Shown here piece after piece: positions 7,501 to 16,724 of a DNA stretch of 37,480 bases. This stretch comes from B73-G16 sp964448445. GTDB lineage: Bacteria > Desulfobacterota > B13-G15. Location of the stretch: positions 1-37,480 of the forward strand of contig CAYVAU010000008.1 in assembly GCA_964448445.1 (NCBI GenBank). The letters are read 5' to 3'. Below the pieces are notes generated by a model. That model saw nothing but the letters and a program-made list of their open reading frames with translations. It did no database searches and was not told the origin of the DNA. The translations under genes were made by a program, and so were the position numbers. Within the stretch, counting starts at the first letter, position 1. Each line of letters starts with the position of its first letter.

Positions 7501-10500
7501 AGCAGCAGAACTTTGTGTGGATTCCCTCCGGGAGGGACGGGAGGTCAGGGTGCAGGGGCTCCTGGGAGGATCCAGGGGACTGTTCATCTCGCGGGTCCTC
7601 GACAGATGGGGAAGGGCGATTGTGGTCGTTCCCACAGAGGAAGAGCTGGATCACTTGGTCGATGACATCGGCTTCTTCTCGGGGAGTGAAAGGGCCATAC
7701 CCATGGCCGTTGACCCCTATGGCCTTCAGGAACCCGAAAGGGAAGCCCTAAAGGCGCTGTTGAGATTCCTCCAGGGGGAGAAGGCGGCCATAGTCACCAC
7801 CCCCGAGGGATTGCTCTTGAAGGTGCCATCAAGGGAGGCCCTTCAGGCACTTAAGCTGAGCCTCCGGGTCACCGAGACCATCGACAGGAACTGGCTTATA
7901 GAGAGGCTCGTCGAACTGGGCTATGAGAGGGTGCCCATGGTCGAAACCCCGGGGGAGATGAGCGTGAGGGGGGCGATCCTCGACCTGTTCCCTCCCGAGC
8001 GGACCGATCCCCTGAGGATCGAGTTCTTCGACAACACCATTGAGTCCATCAGGACCTTCGACCCCCATACTCAGAGGTCCACGGCCAAACTCGAGCATGT
8101 GGTCCTGTGGCCCGCAAAGCTCGAGGGCCCAAACCCCCTTGCGAGGGAATTTGCGGATCTTCTGATAGTGGTTGAGCCCGAGGAGGTCTTCGAAAGGCTG
8201 AAGGACTTCGAACCCAACCCCCTCTTTTGCGCCTACGGGGAGATAGAGGGGCTTCTCAGGGATTCCCCGAAGGTCCTCCTTGATGGCCTGTTGGCGGAAC
8301 CGGAGGGGATCAGGGTTGAGGTCCAGGGACACCAGGGATTGAGGGAGGAGGTCAGGGCAAAGGGCTTAAAGGTCCTGGCCTTCCGCATCAGGGACTGGTT
8401 CTCCCGGGGCCATGAGGTGAATATCGTGACCTCCGCGGGACAACAGGCCACAAGGTTCATGGAGATCTTGGAGGCTTATGGCTTAAAGAGCTCCAATGTC
8501 GGCCCAAAAAGGGGTATGGCAGTGGGCCTTCTGGTGGGAAGCCTCTCCCGGGGGTTCGTGCTGAAGAAGGAGGGCATCGTCTACCTGACGGAGACGGAGA
8601 TCTTCGGCAGGAGGCCAAAACCAAGCCCCAGGCCCAGAAGGATCAAACCCCTTGATTTTGATGAGCTTAAGCCCGGCGATTATGTGGTCCATGTGGATTA
8701 CGGGATAGGGATATTTAGGGGGCTGAAGAAGCTGGACCTAGAGGGGTCCAAAGACTTCATCCTCATCGAGTACGAGGGGGGCGATAGGCTCTATGTGCCC
8801 GTTGACAGGATGAACCTGGTCCACCGTTGGGTGGGTCCTTCCGAACAACCGCCCAGGTTATCCAGGCTTGGCGGACCCCAGTGGCGGAGGGCCAAAAGGA
8901 GGGTGAGGAGGGCCGTGCAGGAGGTGGCCAGGGAGCTTGTGGAGCTTTATGCCGCGAGGAAGGCCCTACCGGGGCATGCCTTCAGCCCTCCAGATGCCCT
9001 CTTTCGGGAGTTCGAGGCAACCTTCCCCTATGAGGAGACCCCCGATCAACTGGAGGCCATAGAGGCGGTGATCAGGGACATGTGTTCCCCGACCCCCATG
9101 GATCGGCTGATCTGCGGGGATGTGGGCTTCGGAAAGACGGAGGTGGCCATAAGGGCAGCCTTCAAGGCCGTGATGGATGGCAAACAGGTGGCGGTGCTGG
9201 TACCGACGACGGTCCTGGCCGAACAGCACTACCGGACCTTCCGCGAGCGCCTCGACCGCTACCCTGTGGTGGTGGAGACCCTCAGTCGCTTCAGGAGTCC
9301 TTCGGAACAAAAGCGGATCCTGGAGGACCTTCGGCGGGGCAGGATCGACATAATCATCGGCACCCACAGGCTGCTGAGCAAGGATGTCGCCTTCCGGGAT
9401 CTGGGGCTTTTGATCATAGATGATGAACAGCGCTTTGGCGTGGCCCATAAGGAACGCTTGAAGGAGCTCAAAAAGACCGTGGATTGCCTGACCCTTACGG
9501 CCACTCCTATCCCCAGAACCCTCCAGATGGCACTGGTGGGCCTGAAGGAGATGAGCCTCATAACCACCCCCCCTGCTGGAAGGCAATCCATAAAGACGAG
9601 GATCATCCCCTTTGACGAAAAGCTCATAAGGAAAGCCATCATGGAGGAACTGGGACGGGGAGGGCAGGTCTTTTACATCCACAACCGCATAGCCACAATC
9701 TTTCAGGTGGCAAGACGCCTTGAAAGGATCGTCCCCGAGGCCAGGATCGCCGTAGCCCATGGCCAGATGAACCCCCGGGAACTGGAAAGGATAATGATGT
9801 ACTTTGTCAGGGGGGAAATTGATGTACTGGTTTCGACCAGCATTGTAGAACTCGGCCTGGACATCCCCAACGCCAACACCATCATCATCGATGAGGCCCA
9901 TACCTTTGGCCTCTCCGACCTCTATCAGCTCAGGGGGAGGGTGGGCAGGTCCTGGAGGAAGGCATATGCATACCTCATCGTCCCCTCGCCGGGGGATATC
10001 TCCAAGGATGCCAAAAAGAGGCTAAGGGCCCTGGAGGAATTGAGCGAACTCGGATCCGGCTTCAGGTTGGCCATGAGGGACCTGGAGATAAGGGGTGCGG
10101 GGACCATCTTCGGCCACAGGCAGTCGGGACACATTGCCGATGTGGGGCTTGAGCTTTACAATCAGATGCTGGAGGAGGCCATAAGGGAATTGAAGGGGGA
10201 GAGGATAAAGCGGCGGATCACCCCCGAGATACGGGTCCCCATTGAGGCCCACATTCCCCAGGGTTATATCCAGGAGGATTCCCAAAGGCTCCTCTTTTAT
10301 CGCAGGCTCTCCGAGGTCGAGGATCCAAAAGAACTCGAAGCCCTGAGGGAGGAACTCCTTGACCGCTATGGTCCTTTGCCCCCTGAGGTTGAAGGGCTCC
10401 TGGAGGTCATCTCCCTAAAATTGGAACTGCAAGAGTTCGGCATAGAGCGGCTGGAGGTGGGGGAGGGGGAACTTCGGGCAAAGCTCACCGAGGGGGTGCA

Positions 10501-10648
10501 GCCGGAGGAACTCGTCTCAAGGATAATGGAGGATCCCAGGGGCATTAAACTCACCCCGGCCATGGAGCTCGTGGTCAGGGTTCAAGGGGACTGGAGAGAG
10601 GCCTTCAAAAAGGTGCGTTCCCTGTTGAGCGAGGGAGGAAAAAGATGA
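7478..10648 (+). CDS. mfd: Transcription-repair coupling factor Mfd
   Basis: Mfd releases RNA polymerase stalled at DNA lesions and recruits UvrA. With the ATG at 7478 it has 1056 residues; a GTG at 7433 would add 15. The order is a UvrB-like N-terminal region, a CarD-type RNA-polymerase interaction domain (PGDYVVHVDYGIGIF near residues 407-421), a superfamily-2 translocase with GDVGFGKTE near 548, and a C-terminal TRCF domain that masks the UvrA-binding surface. Motif II reads DDEQ (residues 648-651) where the family normally has DEEQ, so the usual catalytic glutamate is aspartate. The rest of the motor (TATPIPRTL, GRVGRS) looks normal. The stop overlaps the next start by four bases. Confidence 0.97.
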   Translation: METKGLFEAAELCVDSLREGREVRVQGLLGGSRGLFISRVLDRWGRAIVVVPTEEELDHLVDDIGFFSGSERAIPMAVDPYGLQEPEREALKALLRFLQGEKAAIVTTPEGLLLKVPSREALQALKLSLRVTETIDRNWLIERLVELGYERVPMVETPGEMSVRGAILDLFPPERTDPLRIEFFDNTIESIRTFDPHTQRSTAKLEHVVLWPAKLEGPNPLAREFADLLIVVEPEEVFERLKDFEPNPLFCAYGEIEGLLRDSPKVLLDGLLAEPEGIRVEVQGHQGLREEVRAKGLKVLAFRIRDWFSRGHEVNIVTSAGQQATRFMEILEAYGLKSSNVGPKRGMAVGLLVGSLSRGFVLKKEGIVYLTETEIFGRRPKPSPRPRRIKPLDFDELKPGDYVVHVDYGIGIFRGLKKLDLEGSKDFILIEYEGGDRLYVPVDRMNLVHRWVGPSEQPPRLSRLGGPQWRRAKRRVRRAVQEVARELVELYAARKALPGHAFSPPDALFREFEATFPYEETPDQLEAIEAVIRDMCSPTPMDRLICGDVGFGKTEVAIRAAFKAVMDGKQVAVLVPTTVLAEQHYRTFRERLDRYPVVVETLSRFRSPSEQKRILEDLRRGRIDIIIGTHRLLSKDVAFRDLGLLIIDDEQRFGVAHKERLKELKKTVDCLTLTATPIPRTLQMALVGLKEMSLITTPPAGRQSIKTRIIPFDEKLIRKAIMEELGRGGQVFYIHNRIATIFQVARRLERIVPEARIAVAHGQMNPRELERIMMYFVRGEIDVLVSTSIVELGLDIPNANTIIIDEAHTFGLSDLYQLRGRVGRSWRKAYAYLIVPSPGDISKDAKKRLRALEELSELGSGFRLAMRDLEIRGAGTIFGHRQSGHIADVGLELYNQMLEEAIRELKGERIKRRITPEIRVPIEAHIPQGYIQEDSQRLLFYRRLSEVEDPKELEALREELLDRYGPLPPEVEGLLEVISLKLELQEFGIERLEVGEGELRAKLTEGVQPEELVSRIMEDPRGIKLTPAMELVVRVQGDWREAFKKVRSLLSEGGKR

Positions 10649-11472
10649 GAACTGTCGTGTTTCTTTTGATCCTACCTTTGATCTTCCTCGGTTGCGGGAA
10701 GGAGGAAGGGGGAAAGGTCTTGGCCCGTGTTGGTCCGAGGATCATAACCCTCAAGGAGTTTGAAAAGGAGATGGAATCCCTCCCCGAGTTTTACAAACCC
10801 ATGCTCATAGAACCTGAGGCGAAGAGGAAATTCCTCGAAAAGATCATAGACCGGGAGGTATTGCTCCTTGAGGCCAAAAGGGCAGGGATCGACAAGAGGG
10901 AGGATGTCAGGCGGAAGATCAGGGAGTGTCAAAAGGGCGTCATCCTTGAGGCCTTCCTTTCGGAGATACTTTCGGGGAAGGACGAGGTATCCGAAGAGGA
11001 GGTGCGCAGATATTACGACGAGCACAAGGAGGAGTTCTATCTGAAGGAAAGGATCAGGGTGAGACACATCGTGGTCAAGACCTTGGAAGAAGCCCTCCGG
11101 ATAAAGAAACGGCTCCAAGAGGGGGAGGACTTCGCCGAACTCGCCAGGCGCTACTCCATCAGCCCTTCGGCCAAGCGGGGAGGGGATCTCGGGTACATCC
11201 AGCGGGGACAGGTGGGAAGGGAGTTTGAGGAGGCTGCCTTTTCGCTTAAGCGTCCCGGGGAGATAAGCGATATAGTGAAGACCACCTTTGGCTATCACAT
11301 AATACGCCTTGAGGATCGCAAGCCTCCGCGGCAACTCTCCTTCGAAGAGGTCAAGGACGAAATACGCCAAAGGTTAAGGGAGGAAAAACGACAACGCGCA
11401 CTGCGGGAATACATCGAAAGGGTAAAGGCAAGGTACAAAATTGTGATAAATGAAAAACTCCTTGGGGGATAA
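10645..11472 (+). CDS. Parvulin-type peptidyl-prolyl isomerase lipoprotein
   Basis: The 275-residue protein begins with a lipoprotein signal peptide ending in a lipobox (FLGC, cysteine at residue 17), so it is probably lipid-anchored in the periplasm. A SurA_N-like helical region covers about 25-130. A single parvulin (rotamase) domain follows at about 130-225, with the typical RVRHIVVKT start and the GGDLGYIQRGQ and FGYHIIRLED segments. The tail is charged and helical. Such proteins help fold or deliver secreted and outer-membrane proteins. It overlaps mfd by four bases with a good ribosome-binding site (GAGGGAGGAA) and is followed two bases later by a second parvulin gene. PrsA-like is the nearest label; a specific client cannot be read. 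Confidence 0.88.
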   Translation: MRTVVFLLILPLIFLGCGKEEGGKVLARVGPRIITLKEFEKEMESLPEFYKPMLIEPEAKRKFLEKIIDREVLLLEAKRAGIDKREDVRRKIRECQKGVILEAFLSEILSGKDEVSEEEVRRYYDEHKEEFYLKERIRVRHIVVKTLEEALRIKKRLQEGEDFAELARRYSISPSAKRGGDLGYIQRGQVGREFEEAAFSLKRPGEISDIVKTTFGYHIIRLEDRKPPRQLSFEEVKDEIRQRLREEKRQRALREYIERVKARYKIVINEKLLGG

Positions 11473-11474
11473 GG

Positions 11475-12428
11475 ATGGCTTTCAGGACCTTTGGCCTTTT
11501 TGTGCTCCTTTTCGCCCTCTGGATCCAGGGGGTGTCTGCAAAGGTCCTCGAGAGGGTCGTTGGCGTCATAGGGGATAAGGTCTACACCCTCATGGACCTG
11601 GAGAAGGCGGCATCGGATTTTGGGTTGAGGCCCAAAGAAGGGGGAAACCCCTTGCAGCAGGAGCTGGAAAGGAAGGTCTTTTATAGGGAGGTATGGAGGA
11701 GGCTGCTTGAACGGGAGATCCTGGACCGGGAGGCAAGGCGCCTGGGGGTTGAACCGAAACAGGATGAGATAGACAGGGCCCTGCAGAGGCTGAGAAGGCG
11801 TCACGGCTTAAGTGAGGAACAACTGGCCGAGGAACTTCGCGCCCAAGGGTTCACCCTCAAGGGGTATCGCCGTTATCTCAAGGCCCAAATGGAGAAATCG
11901 AGGATACTCGACCTTTTGATAAGGCCGAAGATCTCGCCCTCGGAAGCCGATCTTATGGCCTATTATGAAGCCCATAAAGATCGATATGCGGTCCCCGAAA
12001 GGGTAAGGCTTTCACAAATCTTTATTCCCTTTGCGGGGAAGGGCCTAAAGGGGGCGGAGGAAAAACTGGAGAAGGTGCTTGATGAACTCGAAAGGGGGAG
12101 GCCCTTCGAGGAGGTCGCCAGGGCTTATTCGGAAGACCCCTCTGCCCCTGAAGGGGGCGACCTGGGTTATCTGAGGGCCGATGAGTTAGATCCGCGGCTC
12201 TGGGAGGAGATAAAGGACCTCGAGGTGGGCGAAATAAGCCCGGTGATAAGATCCTCAAAGGGGTTCCATATTTTGCTCCTCACGGGTAAGGAGGGGACAA
12301 AGCCCTTGCCCTTTGAGGAGGTAAAGGACAAGGTGCTGGCAGACTATTTTGGCGAAGAGCTCCAAAGGAGATATAAACAATGGTTAAGAGAAGCTAAGCG
12401 CCGTTACGGGGTGAAGGAGTTGCTGTGA
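11475..12428 (+). CDS. Periplasmic SurA-like chaperone/peptidyl-prolyl isomerase
   Basis: This 317-residue secreted protein has a cleavable signal peptide (about residues 1-22, ending GVSA) and no lipobox. It is followed by a SurA_N chaperone domain beginning VVGVIGDKVYTLMDLEKA and one parvulin domain at about 180-280 (RVRLSQIFIPF, GGDLGYLRADELD, GFHILLLTGKE). E. coli SurA has two parvulin domains, so this is the one-domain form common outside the gammaproteobacteria. The inferred job is escort of outer-membrane proteins in the periplasm. The tandem of a lipoprotein and a soluble parvulin suggests paired roles. Its TGA overlaps the GTG start of pdxA. Confidence 0.88.
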   Translation: MAFRTFGLFVLLFALWIQGVSAKVLERVVGVIGDKVYTLMDLEKAASDFGLRPKEGGNPLQQELERKVFYREVWRRLLEREILDREARRLGVEPKQDEIDRALQRLRRRHGLSEEQLAEELRAQGFTLKGYRRYLKAQMEKSRILDLLIRPKISPSEADLMAYYEAHKDRYAVPERVRLSQIFIPFAGKGLKGAEEKLEKVLDELERGRPFEEVARAYSEDPSAPEGGDLGYLRADELDPRLWEEIKDLEVGEISPVIRSSKGFHILLLTGKEGTKPLPFEEVKDKVLADYFGEELQRRYKQWLREAKRRYGVKELL

Positions 12429-13453
12429 AGAGGCCCTTGATCCTCATAACCATGGGTGATCCGGCGGGGGTGGGGCCCGAAGTTGTTCTAAAGGCCCTGG
12501 TCTCGGGAGAGATAGGGGGTGTAGCTTTGCCGATTGTGGTGGGGGACAAAGGGATACTTGAGAAGACGGCCAAGACCCTGGGCCTTCCTGTAAGGGTAAA
12601 ACAGATAGGATCACCCGAGGAGGCAGGCCCTCATACGGGGACCATACAGGTCCTTTCCCTGTCGGACCTCTCCGGCAGGATCGGCCCGGGCAAGCCTTCA
12701 GCCGAAGGCGGAAAGGCCGCCTACGATTACATCGTCTCATCGACCGAGCTCATCCTTGAGGGACGGGCTGATGCCCTCGTTACGGCCCCGGTCAATAAGG
12801 AGGTCATCTCCCTTTCCGGATATCCCTTTTCGGGGCACACGGAACTTCTGGCAGAGCTTTCGGGGACAAGGGAATTTGCGATGATGCTTGTGGGCCCGAA
12901 GCTGAAGGTATGCCTTGTAACGACCCACATCCGGCTCAGCGATGTACCGGCTGCCCTGAGCATCGAGGGGATCCTCAGCAAGGCCTCCCTCACCGAGAGG
13001 GCCTTAAAGGACCTTTTCGGCATAGGGAATCCGAGGATCGCCCTGTGTTCGCTCAATCCCCACGGAGGGGAAGGGGGCAGGATGGGAAGGGAAGAAGCCG
13101 AAATCCTCGATCCTGCAATCGGGGAGGCCAAAAGGAAGGGGTTATCGCTCGAGGGCCCCTTTCCCCCTGACAGCCTTTTCTTCTGGGCTGCCCAGGGAAA
13201 GTGGGACGCGGTCCTGGCCCTTTATCATGACCAGGGACTTATCCCCTTCAAACTGCTGCACTTCCACGAAGGGGTCAATCTCACCCTTGGTCTTCCCTTC
13301 GTCAGGACCTCTCCCGATCACGGGACAGCCTACGATATAGCCGGAAAGGGACTGGCCAATCCCCGCAGCATGATCGAGGCCATAAGGCTTGCGGTCCGCC
13401 TTGCAACGGGGAGGGCCGCTGGAACCTTCACACCTCCTTCTCTATCTCCATGA
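12425..13453 (+). CDS. pdxA: 4-hydroxythreonine-4-phosphate dehydrogenase PdxA
   Basis: PdxA oxidises 4-phosphohydroxy-threonine, and PdxJ then closes the pyridoxine ring, in the DXP-dependent vitamin B6 pathway. The protein is 342 residues, a normal length, beginning MGDPAGVGPE after a GTG start that overlaps the previous stop (GTGA). The three histidine metal ligands are in SGHTELLAELSG, SLNPHGGEGG and ALYHDQGLIPFK. The family also includes PdxA2-like sugar-acid enzymes, but nothing nearby suggests such a pathway. The 3' end runs 26 bases into the convergent diadenylate cyclase gene. Confidence 0.95.
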   Translation: MKRPLILITMGDPAGVGPEVVLKALVSGEIGGVALPIVVGDKGILEKTAKTLGLPVRVKQIGSPEEAGPHTGTIQVLSLSDLSGRIGPGKPSAEGGKAAYDYIVSSTELILEGRADALVTAPVNKEVISLSGYPFSGHTELLAELSGTREFAMMLVGPKLKVCLVTTHIRLSDVPAALSIEGILSKASLTERALKDLFGIGNPRIALCSLNPHGGEGGRMGREEAEILDPAIGEAKRKGLSLEGPFPPDSLFFWAAQGKWDAVLALYHDQGLIPFKLLHFHEGVNLTLGLPFVRTSPDHGTAYDIAGKGLANPRSMIEAIRLAVRLATGRAAGTFTPPSLSP

Positions 13454-14309
13454 AGGGCCGGCCCCGACTGAAGATCCTTACAGCCCCAGTGGACTCCGAG
13501 ACCACTATCGCTATGGCCTTGGTAACGTTGGTGATGCCGGCGGCCGCCATATGACGGCTACCCCATCCCTTGGGAAGCTGGAGGTTCTCCCCTGCGGCAT
13601 CCAGGTGTCTCCCAGCACAGAGGACCACCCCGTCGTCCCTTATGACAAAGGCCCCGTCTATGGCCGCAAATTCCTTGATGCTCTCCTTCAGCTTCGGATC
13701 CACTATATTCCTCTCCTCCTCCGGCACCCCCGAGAAGGGATTTATGATCATCTGCCGCGAAAACTGAAGGACCCTTTCGTGGTCGCCCAGCACAAAGATC
13801 GCCCCAACGGGTTTGCCATCCCTCCCCTCTCGGGCCAGCTCCAGCGCTATCCCCAGCACAGCCTCGAAGACCTCGGGCCTTGCGATGTCCTCCAGCAGAC
13901 CCAATTGGGCCGAGGAAAAGATCTCCAGCTCCTTGCTGACATCAACCACGATAATGCTGTCAAGGATCCTGTACTTGAGGGATCCCGAAACGCAGATGAG
14001 GCGATCCTCGGGTCGGATGATGCCTTTGGAAAGCCCCAAAAGGAGGGCCAATTTTGTCATGGTGCTTCGGCCGAAATCGAAGGGGGGTATAGTTAAAACG
14101 CCCTTGGAAAGGTGCAGGAGTTCCTCCTGAACTTCCCCGTCCCTCAAGGCTATGATGAGGTTGTGGTCCGGAAACCACTCGGAAATTTCCTTCGGATTCT
14201 CCACAAATTCGGCGTAAAGCAGGACCCCCGCGGCCTCCAACTCCCGCGAAAGCTCAGCCGCAGCCCGAAGGATTGCCCTGCTGAGTTGCCTTCCCTTCTC
14301 GTTGACCAT
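13428..14309 (-). CDS. Diadenylate cyclase (DisA_N/DAC domain) with an unassigned N-terminal domain
   Basis: The C-terminal half is a diadenylate cyclase domain, with the DGA motif at residues 218-220 and the RHxxA-type motif in GSRHMAAAGIT (250-260, Arg252-His253). The product would be c-di-AMP from two ATP. The first 150 or so residues do not resemble DisA's DNA-binding part or CdaA's membrane helices. There is no obvious transmembrane segment, so a soluble enzyme with its own sensory N-domain is likely. DAC enzymes with varied N-terminal sensor domains are known. Overlap with pdxA at the 3' end is convergent and 26 bases long. The UvrA-like gene lies 21 bases upstream on the same strand. 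The cyclase call is strong; what it senses is unknown. Confidence 0.88.
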   Translation of the reverse strand: MVNEKGRQLSRAILRAAAELSRELEAAGVLLYAEFVENPKEISEWFPDHNLIIALRDGEVQEELLHLSKGVLTIPPFDFGRSTMTKLALLLGLSKGIIRPEDRLICVSGSLKYRILDSIIVVDVSKELEIFSSAQLGLLEDIARPEVFEAVLGIALELAREGRDGKPVGAIFVLGDHERVLQFSRQMIINPFSGVPEEERNIVDPKLKESIKEFAAIDGAFVIRDDGVVLCAGRHLDAAGENLQLPKGWGSRHMAAAGITNVTKAIAIVVSESTGAVRIFSRGRPFMEIEKEV

Positions 14310-14330
14310 TCCCCGAAAAAGATAGATCCT

Positions 14331-16724
14331 TTACGATCCCCCTTTCAACCTCCACAGATACCCCGAGAGGGAGGACCTCGGGTCCCTCAACACCTCCTCT
14401 GGGGGGCCTTCGAGCACAACCTCGCCTCCCTCATCGCCCCCTCCTGGTCCGAGCTCAATTATGTAATCTGCCTGAAGGAGGAAATCGATGTTGTGTTCTA
14501 TCACCACAATGGATGCCCCTTCATCCAGCAGCCTGTCCAGGAGCCCGATCAGCTTCTGCACCTCAGTTGGGTGGAGGCCGGTGGTGGGCTCATCCAGTAT
14601 GTAAAGGGTGCCCTTGGGGCCAGATACGAGCTCTCTGGCCATCTTGAGCCTCTGGGCTTCACCCCCCGACAGGGTGGAGAGGGGCTGGCCCAGCTTGAGG
14701 TATCCAAGCCCCACCCACCTGAGGGGTTCAAGCCTCTCCCTTACGGGGGGTACGCTGTGGAAGAACCCTATGGCCTCGTTCACGGTCATGTTCAGAACTT
14801 CGGCGATATTCAATCCCCTGTATTTGACCTCCAACACTTCCCTCTCATAACGGGTCCCCTCACAGTGTTCGCAGGTGACAAAGACCTCGGGCAGAAATCC
14901 AAGCTCCACCCTGACCCTTCCCTGGCCCTTGCATACCTCACAGCGTCCTCCGCGGATGTTGAAGCTGAAACGCTCAGGTCCCCATCCCTTCACACGAGCG
15001 GAGGGGGTGCGGGAGAAAATCTCCCTTATGAACCTGAAGGCACCCGTGTAGGTGGCCGGGTTTGACCTGGGATCCCTTCCCGGTGGACTTTGATCGACAA
15101 CCACCACCTTCTGGACATCCCCCTTTACCTCCAACCCATCGACTCCATAAGGGAGCGATCCCCTCTTCATCCCCCTTAGACCCTCTGCGAGAATGCTCAC
15201 CAGGGTGCTCTTCCCCGAACCCGAGACTCCGCCAATCGCACACAATGTCCCCAAGGGAAAGGCCACCGAAATCCCCTTCAGGTTGTTCCTCCTTGCCCCC
15301 TTCACGGTGATCCAGCCCTGGGGCGATCTCCTCGGCCTGATCCTCACAGGGCTCCTCCTCCTGAGATATCCAGATGTAAGGGTATCGGAGGAGAGAAGCT
15401 CTCTTGGGGTTCCCGTAAAGACAACCCTTCCTCCCTCCTCCCCTCCCCCAGGACCGAGTTCCACAACCCAATCGGCCTCAAGGATCGTTTCCGGATCGTG
15501 CTCCACCACAAGGACCGTATTCCCCTGGTCCCTCAAATCCTTGAGGATTCCCAACACCTTCTGCTGGTCCCTGGGATGGAGGGCAACGGTGGGTTCGTCC
15601 ACAAGGTACATCACACCGCTTAGCCCCATGGCCAGCTCGTTGGAGAGCCTCACCCTTTGTATTTCTCCCTCAGAGAGGCTGTCCATGGGACGGGATAGGC
15701 TGAGGTAGCCGAGGCCCACCCTCCGGAGGAGGTCGAGCCTCTCGCAGATCGCCTCAAGGACCTCCTTGAGATACGGGGGAACCCGAAGGTGGTCCACGAC
15801 CACCAGGAGCTCCCTTATGGGGAGGTCTCCCAGTGTCGCTATATCCCACTGCCCTATCCTCACCCAGAGGGCCTCCTCCCTCAGTCTCCTTCCCCCACAT
15901 TTGGGACACCTCTCCCCGTTCAGTTCCCCAAGGCCATTACATCGGGGGCATGCCCCCTCGGGGGCATTGAAGGAAAAAAGCGAAGGGGTGAGGGAAGGGA
16001 ACCTGAAATCGCAGAAGGGGCAGTAGGGATCGGGGCAGAGGAAGACCTCGCGATCATCGACAAGGACCTTAACCACAGAGGAATACCGCAGGGCGAGCTC
16101 CAGGGATTCCCTCATGCGGTTCCGTTCCTCTGGCCTCACGATCAGGCGATCCACCAGGAGGTCGAAGGTCATCCCTTCGGTGAGCTCTTCCAGCTCCACC
16201 AGCTCCCCATCTACCACCGCCCTGGTAAATCCCTCCCTCAGGTACCTCTCGGGAGATCCCCCTTTTATGGGGATGAGGATATAGACCCTTTTGCCATCGA
16301 GAGAAAGAAGTTCATCGACCATCCTCTCCCGGGGCAGGGCCCTTATGGGCCTTTCGCAACGAGGGCAGAAGGGCTGACCGGCTCGGGCAAAGAGGACCCT
16401 CAGGTAATCGTAGATCTCTGTGGCCGTCCCGACCGTGGACCTTGGACCATATTGCCTTTGGGCCCTCGTTATGATCACCGGGGGACAGAGCCCCTCGATC
16501 CGCTCGACCTCGGGTTTCCGCACCGGTCCGAGGATCTGCCTTATGGAGGGGGAGAGGGCCTCAAGCAAACGCCTTTCGGCCTCCCGGCCTATCACATCGA
16601 ACACAAGGGTCGATTTACCCGAGCCCGAGGGGCCTACAAAGCATATAAAGGCCCCCTGAGGCAATTCGAGGTCTATGCCCTTTAGGTTGTGCTCCCTCGC
16701 CCCCTTTACGACTATCTTCCTCAC
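14331..16724 (-). CDS. UvrA-like ABC ATPase lacking the insertion domain
   Basis: The protein has the UvrA layout of two split ABC ATPases: Walker A GPSGSGKST at 31-39 and SGSGKST at 501-507, signatures LSEGEIQR at 350-357 and LSGGEAQR near the end, and DEPT Walker B boxes. Zinc modules are at Cys230-Cys262 and at C595-C598 with their downstream pair. At 797 residues it is about 140 shorter than ordinary UvrA. The missing part is the insertion (DNA-contact) domain that normally separates the first zinc module from the CPxCxGxRL segment; here only about 10 residues intervene (262 to 273). A shortened version of the UvrB-binding region remains at about 140-200. The first signature has Glu where Gly is usual. 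It is probably a paralogue of housekeeping UvrA. It overlaps the DUF89 gene by four bases. Confidence 0.88.
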   Translation of the reverse strand: MRKIVVKGAREHNLKGIDLELPQGAFICFVGPSGSGKSTLVFDVIGREAERRLLEALSPSIRQILGPVRKPEVERIEGLCPPVIITRAQRQYGPRSTVGTATEIYDYLRVLFARAGQPFCPRCERPIRALPRERMVDELLSLDGKRVYILIPIKGGSPERYLREGFTRAVVDGELVELEELTEGMTFDLLVDRLIVRPEERNRMRESLELALRYSSVVKVLVDDREVFLCPDPYCPFCDFRFPSLTPSLFSFNAPEGACPRCNGLGELNGERCPKCGGRRLREEALWVRIGQWDIATLGDLPIRELLVVVDHLRVPPYLKEVLEAICERLDLLRRVGLGYLSLSRPMDSLSEGEIQRVRLSNELAMGLSGVMYLVDEPTVALHPRDQQKVLGILKDLRDQGNTVLVVEHDPETILEADWVVELGPGGGEEGGRVVFTGTPRELLSSDTLTSGYLRRRSPVRIRPRRSPQGWITVKGARRNNLKGISVAFPLGTLCAIGGVSGSGKSTLVSILAEGLRGMKRGSLPYGVDGLEVKGDVQKVVVVDQSPPGRDPRSNPATYTGAFRFIREIFSRTPSARVKGWGPERFSFNIRGGRCEVCKGQGRVRVELGFLPEVFVTCEHCEGTRYEREVLEVKYRGLNIAEVLNMTVNEAIGFFHSVPPVRERLEPLRWVGLGYLKLGQPLSTLSGGEAQRLKMARELVSGPKGTLYILDEPTTGLHPTEVQKLIGLLDRLLDEGASIVVIEHNIDFLLQADYIIELGPGGGDEGGEVVLEGPPEEVLRDPRSSLSGYLWRLKGGS

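Noticed and set aside
14112..16685. Large plus-strand open frames (317 and 298 codons) opposite the diadenylate cyclase and UvrA-like genes
   Set aside because: Both are low-complexity, proline- and histidine-rich antisense frames of well-supported genes.
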